This document shows, piece by piece, positions 9,156 to 18,184 of a DNA stretch of 64,000 nucleotides. Every line of letters starts with the position of its first letter. The first letter of the stretch is position 1. The notes beneath the pieces were generated by a model, which saw only the letters and a program-made list of their open reading frames with translations, was not told the origin of the DNA and did not search any database. The position numbers and the translations under genes are program-made. Origin of the DNA: Bacteroides sp. M10 (GTDB lineage: Bacteria; Bacteroidota; Bacteroidia; Bacteroidales; Bacteroidaceae); NCBI RefSeq assembly GCF_014334015.1, contig NZ_CP060488.1, positions 4,112,501-4,176,500 of the forward strand, in the 5' to 3' direction.

Positions 9156-10805
9156 ATGCGTAAAAAGATTCTGTTTTTAGCAGGAATGATGGCTTGCTGT
9201 TCATTGGCAGGTGCACAAGAAATTTCTAAGACCTGGGTGGCTGATAAGGGAAATGGAACTTATCAGAACCCGGTTCTTCATGCAGACTATTCGGATCCGG
9301 ATGTATGTGCAGCCGGAGATGATTTCTATATGACAGCGTCCAGTTTTAATTGTATTCCCGGAATTCCTATTCTTCATTCCAATGACTTGGTGAATTGGTC
9401 GCTGGTAAACTATGCGTTACCGGTTCAGGAGCCGGAAGAATTCTTCGATAAGGCACAGCATGGTAAAGGCGTATGGGCACCGGCTATTCGTTTTCATAAC
9501 GGGGAGTTCTACATTTACTGGGGTGATCCGGATTATGGAATCTATATGATTAAAACCAAAGACCCGAAAGGAAAATGGAGCAAGCCTGTATTGGTGAAAG
9601 CCGGGAAAGGTATGATTGATGCCACTCCTTTGTGGGACGAAGACGGAAAAGTATATCTGATACATGCTTATGCCGGAAGCCGTAGCGGAGTGAATAGTAT
9701 TCTCGTTATTTGCGAACTGAATGCAGAGGGAACAGAAGTAATTTCCGATCCGGTGATGGTATTTGACGGAAATGATGGAAAGAACCATACGGTAGAAGGA
9801 CCGAAGCTTTACAAACGCAACGGATACTACTATATTTTTGCTCCGGCAGGTGGAGTAGCAACCGGTTGGCAATTAGTACTTCGCTCGAAGAACATTTACG
9901 GCCCCTACGAATCGAAGATCGTAATGGCACAAGGAAAGACAAATATCAACGGGCCTCATCAAGGCGGCTGGGTAGATACGAATACAGGAGAATCCTGGTT
10001 CGTTCATTTTCAAGATAAAGGTGCTTACGGACGCGTGATTCATCTGAATCCGATGACTTGGGTAAATGATTGGCCTGTAATCGGAGTAGACAAGGATAAA
10101 GATGGTTGCGGTGAACCGGTAATGACCTATAAGAAACCGAATGTAGGAAAGACATATCCGATAGCCACTCCGCCGGAGAGTGATGAATTCAATACCCGTC
10201 ATTTAGGATTACAATGGCAATGGCATGCCAATAAAAAAGACACTTACGGGTTCACGACCGACTTGGGGTATATTCGTCTTTATGCAGGCAGCCTCTCGAA
10301 AGAATTTGTGAACTTCTGGGAAGTTCCTAACTTGTTGATGCAAAAGTTTCCGGCTGAAGAGTTTACAGCTACGACCAAGTTGACATTTACTGCCAAGCAG
10401 GATGGGGAACAAACCGGAATCATTGTGATGGGATGGGATTATAGCTATCTCTCCATTCGTAAGGCGGGAGATCAGTTTATTCTGCAACAAGCGGTCTGTA
10501 AGGATGCGGAACAGCAAAATCCCGAACAGATAAAAGAATTGGCAAACATTCCGGTGGAACATCTGAAGATGCCGGGAGTAGCAGATAATGAGTGGCAAAC
10601 AGTTTACTTGCAAGTAAAGGTTCGAAAAGGAGCCGTTTGTACATTCGCTTATAGTCTGGACGGAAAGAAATACACGACAGTGGGAGAGCCTTTCACAGCC
10701 CGACAAGGTAAATGGATTGGAGCCAAAGTTGGAGTATTTTGCGTAACTCCGAATGAGGGCAATCGTGGATGGGCAGATGTAGACTGGTTCCGGATGACTA
10801 AGTAA
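9156..10805 (+). CDS. GH43-family glycoside hydrolase with C-terminal beta-sandwich
   Basis: A 549-residue secreted enzyme with a cleavable signal peptide ending SLAGA. The N-terminal five-bladed beta-propeller (about residues 35-335) shows the GH43 triad: the base Asp47 in DYSDPDV, the pKa-modulating Asp155 in IDATPLW, and the acid Glu214 in TVEGPKLY. A beta-sandwich module (about 345-545, with DEFNTRHLGLQWQW) follows, as in GH43 beta-xylosidase / alpha-L-arabinofuranosidase subfamilies. It probably removes xylose or arabinose side groups from the oligosaccharides taken up by SusCD. It lies 87 bases upstream of the GH88 gene, with which it may be co-transcribed. Linkage specificity cannot be read from the sequence. 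Confidence 0.88.
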   Translation: MRKKILFLAGMMACCSLAGAQEISKTWVADKGNGTYQNPVLHADYSDPDVCAAGDDFYMTASSFNCIPGIPILHSNDLVNWSLVNYALPVQEPEEFFDKAQHGKGVWAPAIRFHNGEFYIYWGDPDYGIYMIKTKDPKGKWSKPVLVKAGKGMIDATPLWDEDGKVYLIHAYAGSRSGVNSILVICELNAEGTEVISDPVMVFDGNDGKNHTVEGPKLYKRNGYYYIFAPAGGVATGWQLVLRSKNIYGPYESKIVMAQGKTNINGPHQGGWVDTNTGESWFVHFQDKGAYGRVIHLNPMTWVNDWPVIGVDKDKDGCGEPVMTYKKPNVGKTYPIATPPESDEFNTRHLGLQWQWHANKKDTYGFTTDLGYIRLYAGSLSKEFVNFWEVPNLLMQKFPAEEFTATTKLTFTAKQDGEQTGIIVMGWDYSYLSIRKAGDQFILQQAVCKDAEQQNPEQIKELANIPVEHLKMPGVADNEWQTVYLQVKVRKGAVCTFAYSLDGKKYTTVGEPFTARQGKWIGAKVGVFCVTPNEGNRGWADVDWFRMTK

Positions 10806-10892
10806 CTGATGGAGTGACTAAGTAACTGACCGCTCAAGTAACTGACAAAGAGAAATAAAGATTAAGAATTAACGCGAATATATTGAACTAAG

Positions 10893-12113
10893 ATGAAAAA
10901 GATTGTAGTAGGTCTGGCTGTGATGTTAGGTTTTTGTATGTGCACTCACAAGCCTTCCGGTACATTGGATGTGAATAAGGCATTAGACTACTGTGCAGAG
11001 CAGACACAACGTACGCTTACGGAACTGAAAACAGATTCCGGCATTGACTATACGATGATGCCACGTAACATTATGGCTGACGAACACCACTGGAACTGTC
11101 GTAAGGCAACGAAAGAAGAATGGTGTGCCGGTTTCTGGCCGGGTGTGCTCTGGTATGATTACGAATATACACAGGATAAGCACATTCTGGAAGAAGCGAA
11201 GAAGTTTACGAACTCATTGGAGTTCCTTTCTCAAATACCGGCTTATGACCATGATTTGGGATTCCTCGTATTCTGCAGTTATGGAAACGGCTATCGCTTG
11301 ACGAAAGATCCTGCTTATAAGAAAGTGATTTTGGATACGGCCGATTCGCTGGCTACTTTATTCAATCCGGTGGTAGGAACAATGCTTTCATGGCCTCGTG
11401 AAGTGGAACCACGCAACTGGCCTCACAACACAATCATGGATAACATGATTAATCTCGAAATGCTTTTCTGGGCAGCGAAGAATGGAGGAAATCCTTATTT
11501 GTATGATGTTGCTGTTTCTCATGCTGATAAAACAATGAAATGTCAATTCCGTCCCGATTATACATCCTACCATGTAGCAGTCTATGATACCATCACAGGT
11601 AATCTGATAAAAGGAGTAACCCATCAGGGCTATGCAGACAGTACCATGTGGGCGCGTGGTCAGGCATGGGCAATCTACGGATATACTGTAGTCTATCGGG
11701 AGACGAAAGATCCTAAATATCTTGATTTCGCACAGAAAGTGACAGATGTCTATCTCGAACGCTTGCCGGAAGATAAAGTGCCTTATTGGGATTTCAGTGC
11801 ACCGGGAATACCGGATGCTCCCCGTGATGCTTCGGCTGCGGCAGTGGTGGCCTCTGCTTTACTTGAACTATCCACTTACCTCCCGAACGGAACCGGAAAA
11901 CGTTATAAAGATGCAGCTATTGAAATGCTGGCAAGCCTGAACTCTGACAGTTATCAGAGTGGTAAGAGCAAACCGTCATTCCTGTTGCATAGCGTAGGGC
12001 ATTGGCCGGCTCATTCTGAGATAGATGCTTCTATTATTTATGCAGATTATTATTATATCGAAGCCTTGTTGAGGCTGAAACGTCTACAAGAAGGACACGG
12101 GGTATTGGGATAA
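10893..12113 (+). CDS. GH88 unsaturated glucuronyl/uronyl hydrolase, lipoprotein
   Basis: A 406-residue (alpha/alpha)6-barrel enzyme that removes 4,5-unsaturated uronic acid from lyase-made oligosaccharides by hydration of the double bond. Recognisable patches are KEEWCAGFWPGVLWYDYE, YDHDLGFLVFCSYGNGYR, NTIMDNMINLEMLFW, TMWARGQAWAIYGY and PDAPRDASAAAVVASALLEL. The Asp in HDLGF and Asp183 in IMDNMIN correspond, as I recall, to the two catalytic Asp of the Bacillus enzyme. The N-terminus has a lipobox-like FCMC, so it may be anchored facing the periplasm. The PL38-like lyase at 7505-8908 would supply its substrate. A bidirectional terminator follows. Confidence 0.92.
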   Translation: MKKIVVGLAVMLGFCMCTHKPSGTLDVNKALDYCAEQTQRTLTELKTDSGIDYTMMPRNIMADEHHWNCRKATKEEWCAGFWPGVLWYDYEYTQDKHILEEAKKFTNSLEFLSQIPAYDHDLGFLVFCSYGNGYRLTKDPAYKKVILDTADSLATLFNPVVGTMLSWPREVEPRNWPHNTIMDNMINLEMLFWAAKNGGNPYLYDVAVSHADKTMKCQFRPDYTSYHVAVYDTITGNLIKGVTHQGYADSTMWARGQAWAIYGYTVVYRETKDPKYLDFAQKVTDVYLERLPEDKVPYWDFSAPGIPDAPRDASAAAVVASALLELSTYLPNGTGKRYKDAAIEMLASLNSDSYQSGKSKPSFLLHSVGHWPAHSEIDASIIYADYYYIEALLRLKRLQEGHGVLG

Positions 12114-12209
12114 CCGTATTACCGGGCTTATGAATACGGTAATATCAAAGTATCGGTAGAACTCATAAAGTGAATAATTAGATTAGTATAGATTATAAGC
12201 TAAAAAACG

Positions 12210-12248
12210 AAAAGCTCTGCAAGAACGAAGGTTCTGTGCAGAGCTTTT
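12210..12248. terminator. Bidirectional intrinsic terminator
   Basis: AAAAGCTCTGCA pairs with TGCAGAGCTTTT, and an inner GAAC/GTTC stem extends the hairpin. T-runs leave on both strands. It separates the convergent GH88 (+) and NlpE-like (-) genes. Confidence 0.85.
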
Positions 12249-12272
12249 TTACTGGTTAGGGTTAGGTTTATT

Positions 12273-12749
12273 TTATTGTTTTACCTTGATAATGTCATAA
12301 TTCAGATCGCTGACAGCTTCTTGCAAGCTATCGTTCACCAGACGAAGAGTGGTGTCATTTACAATCACGAAATACATCGGAGCTTCACCGTCCTTCGGAG
12401 TTAACTTAACAGCAGTCACAGGTTTTTTGTTCACTACCTTGTGTACAGTCTGCTGTTTTCCTTTTGAAGTGAAAGTCTTGTTTTGTCCTTGACCTTCAGC
12501 ATCGAGGTAAGTCATATCCAGTGTATACGCAGTATCTACACCGTCAGTTGCAGCGTTCAAGGTTAGTACATAGTCAATACCCGGACCGTCGGCAGCAGGA
12601 AGAGTACCTTCATAAACTTCAGTTAGTTCGGTAATCGGAGTCATAGCAAGAGCTAGACTGTCTGCTTGAGCCTCTGCGGCTTTGTTTGCTTTTGATTGGC
12701 ATGATGCCAAAGCAGCTACGACTGCTGCTAACATAATTACTTTTTTCAT
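12273..12749 (-). CDS. NlpE-like lipoprotein lacking the CxxC motif
   Basis: A 158-residue lipoprotein with a clear lipobox (LASC, cysteine 17) and a domain similar to the N-terminal domain of NlpE. That domain usually carries a CxxC motif in a segment like GTLPCADC. Here the segment reads YEGTLPAADGPGIDYVLTLN, so both cysteines are missing. In E. coli NlpE senses envelope and surface stress through the Cpx system, and no Cpx system is visible here. A metal- or redox-binding role through those cysteines is therefore unlikely, and the actual function is unknown. It stands alone, convergent with the PUL. Confidence 0.75.
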   Translation of the reverse strand: MKKVIMLAAVVAALASCQSKANKAAEAQADSLALAMTPITELTEVYEGTLPAADGPGIDYVLTLNAATDGVDTAYTLDMTYLDAEGQGQNKTFTSKGKQQTVHKVVNKKPVTAVKLTPKDGEAPMYFVIVNDTTLRLVNDSLQEAVSDLNYDIIKVKQ

Positions 12750-12805
12750 CGTTAAGTGCTTTAAGTTAATATAAATATAGTGAGCTATTGCTCGTTTTTG
12801 CTATT

Positions 12806-14098
12806 CTATTCCTGTTCCTCGTCCCGTTTGATGACAAGCAGTTTGTCTACTCGTCCGCGGTCCATGTCCACCACTTCGAATTGCAAATTCTTGTAGGTGA
12901 AGATGTCGCCCGCTTTCGGGATACGGCCAATCAGGAACATGGCTAATCCACCCAGAGTGGTGAAGTCTTCCGATTCCAGATCTTCATAGGATAAAATACC
13001 CATTTCCTCCATGAAGTCGTCGATGTTCATTGAAGCTTCCACCAGCATCGAACCATCCTGCCTTGTGACGATTTCTTCTTCTTCCATTTCATCCTCTTCA
13101 AGGATGTCTCCGAAGATACTTTCGGTCAGGTCGTGCAGTGTGATAATGCCTTCTGTGCTGCCATACTCGTTAACAACAACTCCGAACTTGTTTTTGTTCT
13201 TCTTAAATAGCTCTAAAACTTTATTTGCATATAAACTTTCCGGAATAAAGAGGGGAGGACGGGCAATTTCGCGTAAGTTAAACAGCTTTTTACTGCCTAC
13301 CATCAGGATAATATCCTTTACGGAAACCACACCGATAATCTCATCTTTCCGTTCGTCCACCAACAGATATTTACTATAATGTTCTTCTTCGATCGTCTTC
13401 ATCACCTTTTCCTGCGTATCATCAGGGTGAAGGATAATGAGATCTCTGCGATGCGTCATCAGTTCGTTAGCCCGTTTGTCGGAGAAGCGGAACACATCAC
13501 GTATCATTTCCGTTTCCTCTTTGTCAATCACACCCTGTTCCGAACTTTGGTGGAGAATCATTTTGATTTCCTCCTGCGTCATGGGGCGTTCTTCGCTTTT
13601 CAAACCGATTAGTTTATTCAGTAGCCGGGTAGAGACACTCAGCAACCATACAAAAGGATAAGAAACCTTTGTCAGCAGAATCATGACCGGGCTGAACAAA
13701 GTGGCGTACCGCTCCGGATTACTAAGAGCAATAGATTTGGGTACTAGCTCTCCGATAATCAGAGAAAGATAGGTAATGATTGCTACGGTAGTAATCATTG
13801 CCAGGTTGCGTGCATAAGCTTCTGCGCCCGGAATGAGAGAAAAGAAAGGAACGAGGTCGTCGGCAATTGCCACACCACCATACGCACCGGATACGATACC
13901 GATCAGAGTGATACCAATCTGAATGGTAGATAAGAACTTTTCCGGTTCTTCCAATTGTTTCAAAACTCCGCGGGCTGATTTGTTACCTTTTGCGACAAGT
14001 GTTTCAAGACGTGCTTTGCTGGATGATACCAGCGCAATTTCATACATGGCAAAAATGCCATTCAGTACAAGTAAGAAAAGTATGATAAGAAATTCCAT
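12806..14098 (-). CDS. CNNM/CorC-type membrane protein (hemolysin family)
   Basis: A 430-residue inner-membrane protein of the DUF21-CBS-CorC_HlyC architecture. About residues 1-190 form the DUF21 transmembrane domain (hydrophobic start MEFLIILFLLVLNGIFAMYE, then the conserved small-residue stretch GIVSGAYGG). Two CBS repeats (about 200-330) would bind nucleotides, and a C-terminal CorC_HlyC domain (about 345-425) shows TTLGGLAMFLIGRIPKAGD. Members are linked to magnesium or cobalt efflux; the old hemolysin label reflects homology only. Length and domain order are complete. No operon partner is evident. Confidence 0.88.
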   Translation of the reverse strand: MEFLIILFLLVLNGIFAMYEIALVSSSKARLETLVAKGNKSARGVLKQLEEPEKFLSTIQIGITLIGIVSGAYGGVAIADDLVPFFSLIPGAEAYARNLAMITTVAIITYLSLIIGELVPKSIALSNPERYATLFSPVMILLTKVSYPFVWLLSVSTRLLNKLIGLKSEERPMTQEEIKMILHQSSEQGVIDKEETEMIRDVFRFSDKRANELMTHRRDLIILHPDDTQEKVMKTIEEEHYSKYLLVDERKDEIIGVVSVKDIILMVGSKKLFNLREIARPPLFIPESLYANKVLELFKKNKNKFGVVVNEYGSTEGIITLHDLTESIFGDILEEDEMEEEEIVTRQDGSMLVEASMNIDDFMEEMGILSYEDLESEDFTTLGGLAMFLIGRIPKAGDIFTYKNLQFEVVDMDRGRVDKLLVIKRDEEQE

Positions 14099-14220
14099 AA
14101 ATGGATTAAAATGGTTATAGGGTCGAAATTACATGAAATCACGACACTATGCAAAATCTATGTAATATATTAATGAAAATTTAATAATCGTGTTGTCTTT
14201 TTGTGTATTCATAATAATAT

Positions 14221-14292
14221 AAGGCACGGATTACACGGATTTCACGGTTTCAATTAAATAAGAACCGTGTTAATCCGTGTAATCCGTGCCTT
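14221..14292. repeat. Intergenic hairpin repeat, copy 1 (9-bp units in arms)
   Basis: Two arms of about 29 bases are nearly perfect inverted copies. Each arm is a tandem series of 9-bp units of the form CACGGATTA / CACGGATTT. The same element recurs at 30145-30215. It could fold into a long hairpin in RNA from either strand and lies between two minus-strand genes. Confidence 0.85.
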
Positions 14293-14346
14293 AATAAAAA
14301 TATCAACAGGAAGTTTTGAATTCTCCCTTATATATCAGATAACTCT

Positions 14347-15132
14347 TTAATTCTTGGCGTAGCTGTCAGCTTTGGCTTTTGTACGTTCAATGCGCTTCTG
14401 AGTGTCCGGATGTGAAGAGAACATTCTTTGTGCATAGGATGCTTTAGGAGCATCTTTTGCAAGTTCTGCCAATTTACTCAAGGCATTTGCCATTGCATAA
14501 GGGTCGATGCCGTTTTTTACGCAGAATTCAACCCCGTAATCGTCGGCTTCATTTTCTTGCTTTTGTGAGAATTGTGCACCAGCAAGGGCTTCTGCCATAG
14601 CTCCCAGTTCGGAGTCTGTCAGTTTGGCTACTTTTTCGTTGGCTGCACCTGCCGCGTTTTTCACAGCTGATCGTAGGTAGGCATTTTTCATAGCGTCTTT
14701 GGAGTCAGTGTGAACTACGTGGCCAATCTCATGTCCTACTACTGCCATCACTTCTTCATCCGTCATCACGTCCATCAGACCGGCGCAAATACGTACACTA
14801 CCGTCGCCACAAGCGAAAGCATTTACGTCTACCACTTCATATACACCAAAGTTAAGTTTCAGTCCGTCCACTTCTTTGATGTGTCCCGTCAACTTCTCCA
14901 GACGTTTGCCATATTCGGAATCAGGTTTGGTCAATGGATTATGAGCATCCATCCATACCATATATTCCTTACTCATGTTGGCGATGTCCGCATCAGATAA
15001 AGTAACGGCTGATACTACGTCTTTACCGGCTTGTAACGCTTTTCCCAAATTAATCTTCTTGCCGAATTGTGCAGAAGCTGTCATACCCATGCCTAGCAAT
15101 ACGAAGGCAATCATAGCGATTTCTCTTTTCAT
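14347..15132 (-). CDS. M48-family metalloprotease
   Basis: A 261-residue exported zinc protease with a signal peptide ending ASAQ. The catalytic motif HEIGH lies at residues 134-138, within VVGHEIGHVVHTDSKDAM, and the third zinc ligand is the Glu of ENEADDYG. This short form resembles periplasmic M48 proteins such as BepA/LoiP-type envelope quality-control proteases. It lies 32 bases after the TonB-receptor gene on the same strand and may be read from that transcript. The natural substrates are unknown. Confidence 0.9.
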   Translation of the reverse strand: MKREIAMIAFVLLGMGMTASAQFGKKINLGKALQAGKDVVSAVTLSDADIANMSKEYMVWMDAHNPLTKPDSEYGKRLEKLTGHIKEVDGLKLNFGVYEVVDVNAFACGDGSVRICAGLMDVMTDEEVMAVVGHEIGHVVHTDSKDAMKNAYLRSAVKNAAGAANEKVAKLTDSELGAMAEALAGAQFSQKQENEADDYGVEFCVKNGIDPYAMANALSKLAELAKDAPKASYAQRMFSSHPDTQKRIERTKAKADSYAKN

Positions 15133-15164
15133 ACTCTTTTCTAGTTTACAGTTTTATGCATAAA

Positions 15165-17543
15165 TTAATACTCAAATGTTATTCCTAATGTGGGGAGCAA
15201 TGTCCCGCTCGATTGTTTGATGCGTTTCATTTTATAGTGTTGGCTGTCGGCAGGAGCTTCCGGATTTTCAATGATACCGGTGCTCATCAGTACATCCTGC
15301 TGTTTCAGTTTGCTTACCGTGATATTTTGCAAATCAAGATAGAATCCCAGCATACAATGTTTCAGATAAAATGTCTTGTCGATACGGAGGTCTACCTGTG
15401 CAAAGGCCGGAAGACGTTCTTTATTATATTTAGAATAGTCGTAATATGCTTTACCTTGTGCATCCCAGGCAGATACCAGAGATGACTTTTCTTCATCATA
15501 AGGTGTATAAGGAGCACCGCCGATGCAACTGACTTTCATCCCGACACTCCATTGGCGCGGCAGATTGTAGGTTCCCCGTAAGTTGAAGATATACCGGTTG
15601 TCCCATGCAGATGCAATGTATTCACTCTCTTTATCGTTGCGGTATTCGCTTTTAAAGATGGTAAAGGAAGAAGCCAGATTCAGTTTCTTGGCGATCAGCC
15701 ATTTCACCAGAATCTCCGCACCATACGAACGTCCCTGGGCGGTGGAGGTCAGCAATTCGTTGCCAATCACCCCGTAGTCATTTCCTTTGCAGGTAAGAGG
15801 AATGCCATCCACAACGGAGAGCGGAATTTTATCATAATCTTTGTAGAATCCTTCCACGGAAACTTCGAAAGTATCTCCTTTGCGCCAACTGATACCCAGA
15901 CTTTCCTGGCTGACTTTCATATAGCGGAGATTGTATTTGTTGACATACGTTCCGTTATTATCCTTAAAACCGAGAGCCGTGTAAGGAGGCAACTGGTAAT
16001 AAAGTCCTGCATTTCCGCTTAAAAACCAGTGATCGGCAAGTTGATAGGAAAGCGATATGCGCGGTGAAAGCTGATCGGAGAGTGATTTCATCGTCGATGA
16101 ATAATTGTTGGCATCCGCTCTCAATCCCAAAGAAGCAGTGAAGCGTTCGTCCATCGAAGAGTAGCTGATAGTGCCGAAAAGTCCCCAGCGCATCATCCCC
16201 AAATAGGTATGGTAATCAAACGTTTGTGCCTGATTGGTATATGCCTTTTGAAAGGTGGTGTTGGTATATTGGCTGTAATCCAGGTTCACTCCGAGGTTGA
16301 CCTTCCAGTTGCGGAAAGAAGAATTGTTTTCGAAACGGAACTTTGTCTCTTGTTCGGTAGAACGGAGGCGGAGCATCAGATTCTCCGGAATACTTTCATC
16401 ATTCTGACGGTATTTGGTGTTGCGGTTGTTCAGATAGCTGTGACTGACTACCACCGACTGCACATGTGCGCCTGCATAATGACGATAAACGGCTCCCAAT
16501 GTAAATGTCTCCTGCTTGATTTTCGGCAGGTAACTAAGGATGTATTCATTGTCTTCGCTATCCGCTTTCGTGTTCAATCGCATATTGTCGATTCCTCCGA
16601 GTCCCAGCACTGTCAACTCGTTCTGTTCGTTAAACCGGGTTTTCAATTTGAACTGCGCATCGGTGAAAGTCGGCAGGAAAGGGAGGTCGAGCATATCAAA
16701 CAGGAATTGCAGATAAGATTGACGTACAGATACCAGATAAGAGGTCTTTTTCCCGATATGCCCGTTGGAGGCGAGCGAGACTTCGGATGCTCCGAGGGTA
16801 GCCTTTACAGAGTTGTGCTCCATATCTCCGTCGCGCAACTTGAAATCAAGAACGGAACTAAGTGCGTTTCCTCTATCAGTGGGGAAAGCACCGGTATAGA
16901 AATTGACTTCACGTATCAGGTCGGCATTGAGGATTCCCACCGGACCACCGGAGGCTCCTTGCGTACTGAAGTGATTGATATTGGGAATCTCCACTCCATC
17001 CAGGTAGAAACGGTTTTCAGAAGGAGAACCACCGCGCACAATCAAGTCGTTGCGGTATCCAATCGGCGAGAAGGCAACTCCTGGATAAGACTGTACAATG
17101 CGTGAAATGTCCCGATTGGCTCCCGGACTCTTTTCTATTTCCTGCAATCCGATAATGCGCAGGCTGACGGGGCTTTCCAAATCACGTCGGAAAGGAGAAG
17201 CGGTGACGGTTACTCCTGCGAGTTCGGTCAGGTTCTCTTCCATCTCTATTGAGATGTTCAGATCTTTGGTAGATACAATATATTCGGGAGTGGTGACACT
17301 CTTGTAGCCGATGGCAGTTGCTTGCAGTCGGTAGATGCCGGGAGGCACTTGTTCGATGGTGAAATGTCCTTCCGCATTGGTGACGCCGCCTTTGTTCAGT
17401 CCGAGAACCATTACGTTAATGAACTCTAATGGCTGACGGCTGTTTTTCTCAATAACCGTTCCCTTAATTTGATGTACAGGTTGTGCCTGTAACAGGGAAA
17501 GCAGAAGGTTTGAAAATAGTAGCAATGTCAACAGTCTTTTCAT
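15165..17543 (-). CDS. TonB-dependent receptor with carboxypeptidase-like domain
   Basis: A 792-residue outer-membrane receptor. The signal peptide ends LLQAQ, followed by a carboxypeptidase-regulatory-like domain (IKGTVIEKNSRQPLEFINV) and a plug (RIIGLQEIEKSPGANRDISR, YRNDLIVRGGSPSENRFYLD). A 22-strand-type barrel ends in LGITFEY, with a terminal aromatic residue. It is smaller than SusC proteins and has no SusD partner, so it belongs to the general TonB receptor class (metal complexes, vitamins, peptides or other ligands). The ligand cannot be told. A weak -7-like TACTTTCG lies upstream. Confidence 0.88.
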   Translation of the reverse strand: MKRLLTLLLFSNLLLSLLQAQPVHQIKGTVIEKNSRQPLEFINVMVLGLNKGGVTNAEGHFTIEQVPPGIYRLQATAIGYKSVTTPEYIVSTKDLNISIEMEENLTELAGVTVTASPFRRDLESPVSLRIIGLQEIEKSPGANRDISRIVQSYPGVAFSPIGYRNDLIVRGGSPSENRFYLDGVEIPNINHFSTQGASGGPVGILNADLIREVNFYTGAFPTDRGNALSSVLDFKLRDGDMEHNSVKATLGASEVSLASNGHIGKKTSYLVSVRQSYLQFLFDMLDLPFLPTFTDAQFKLKTRFNEQNELTVLGLGGIDNMRLNTKADSEDNEYILSYLPKIKQETFTLGAVYRHYAGAHVQSVVVSHSYLNNRNTKYRQNDESIPENLMLRLRSTEQETKFRFENNSSFRNWKVNLGVNLDYSQYTNTTFQKAYTNQAQTFDYHTYLGMMRWGLFGTISYSSMDERFTASLGLRADANNYSSTMKSLSDQLSPRISLSYQLADHWFLSGNAGLYYQLPPYTALGFKDNNGTYVNKYNLRYMKVSQESLGISWRKGDTFEVSVEGFYKDYDKIPLSVVDGIPLTCKGNDYGVIGNELLTSTAQGRSYGAEILVKWLIAKKLNLASSFTIFKSEYRNDKESEYIASAWDNRYIFNLRGTYNLPRQWSVGMKVSCIGGAPYTPYDEEKSSLVSAWDAQGKAYYDYSKYNKERLPAFAQVDLRIDKTFYLKHCMLGFYLDLQNITVSKLKQQDVLMSTGIIENPEAPADSQHYKMKRIKQSSGTLLPTLGITFEY

Positions 17544-17691
17544 GTGATTGCGAATTATTGCTGCGAAAGTACGAAAAAAGTATTAAAGAATGATACCTTC
17601 CGTGAATAAAAATAGAATCACTTCTTATTTGGTTCGTTTTACTTCCTGATAAAGTTAGCCGGATTTTGTTTCTCATTTCATTTTTATATCT

Positions 17692-17699
17692 TATTTTTG
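17692..17699 (+). promoter_or_regulatory. -7 box for the DUF2007 gene
   Basis: TATTTTTG matches TAnnTTTG and has an upstream TTTG at 17665-17668. It lies 26 bases before the ATG at 17726 and rules out the longer reading frame that begins at 17666. Confidence 0.55.
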
Positions 17700-17725
17700 T
17701 GGGACATATTAAAAACAGATTCCTA

Positions 17726-18160
17726 ATGAAGACTGTAAAACTGATAACTTGTAATGATGCAATGAAGGCACATATCCTTCAAGGGGCATTGGAGAATGAA
17801 GGTATTGAGTCTATTCTGCACAATGAGAACTTCTCTACTTTGTATAAAAGTTGTGTGAGCAGTATAGCGGGGGTGGATATACTGGTGGCAGATGAAGACT
17901 ATGATAAAGCTGTTCAAGTATTGAGAGATAACGATAGTTGGCCGGAAGAGTTGACGCTTTGTCCGTATTGCGGTTCGTCGGATATCCGGTTGGTTTTGAG
18001 GAAAGGAAAGCGATGGCGTGCGATGGGTGCTGCCGTACTTTCGGCATTGATGGTTATTCCTCCGGGAGACAACCACTGGAATTATATTTGTAAGCAGTGT
18101 CATAAAAACTTTGAAATGCCGGTTTCTAAATTTGATCCCTCCGCAGTAGCAGAGGAATAA
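17726..18160 (+). CDS. DUF2007 domain protein with zinc ribbon
   Basis: A 144-residue cytoplasmic protein. Residues 1-75 form a DUF2007 domain (putative signal-transducing, ferredoxin-like), with MKTVKLITCNDAMKAHILQG and VDILVADEDYDKAVQVL. The C-terminal part has two CxxC pairs, CPYCG and CKQCH, which suggest a zinc ribbon, with a short hydrophobic stretch between them. The start is the ATG at 17726, downstream of a good -7 box. The exact function is not known for the family. The esterase gene follows 24 bases later and is probably co-transcribed. Confidence 0.8.
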   Translation: MKTVKLITCNDAMKAHILQGALENEGIESILHNENFSTLYKSCVSSIAGVDILVADEDYDKAVQVLRDNDSWPEELTLCPYCGSSDIRLVLRKGKRWRAMGAAVLSALMVIPPGDNHWNYICKQCHKNFEMPVSKFDPSAVAEE

Positions 18161-18184
18161 CTATATCTAACTATATAACACACA

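Noticed and set aside
16209..17105. A 298-codon open frame opposite the TonB receptor
   Set aside because: It is antisense to a well-supported gene with strong domain features; no promoter or family match.
14347..17543. SusC/SusD pair at the TonB receptor
   Set aside because: The receptor is shorter than SusC and no SusD gene is adjacent.
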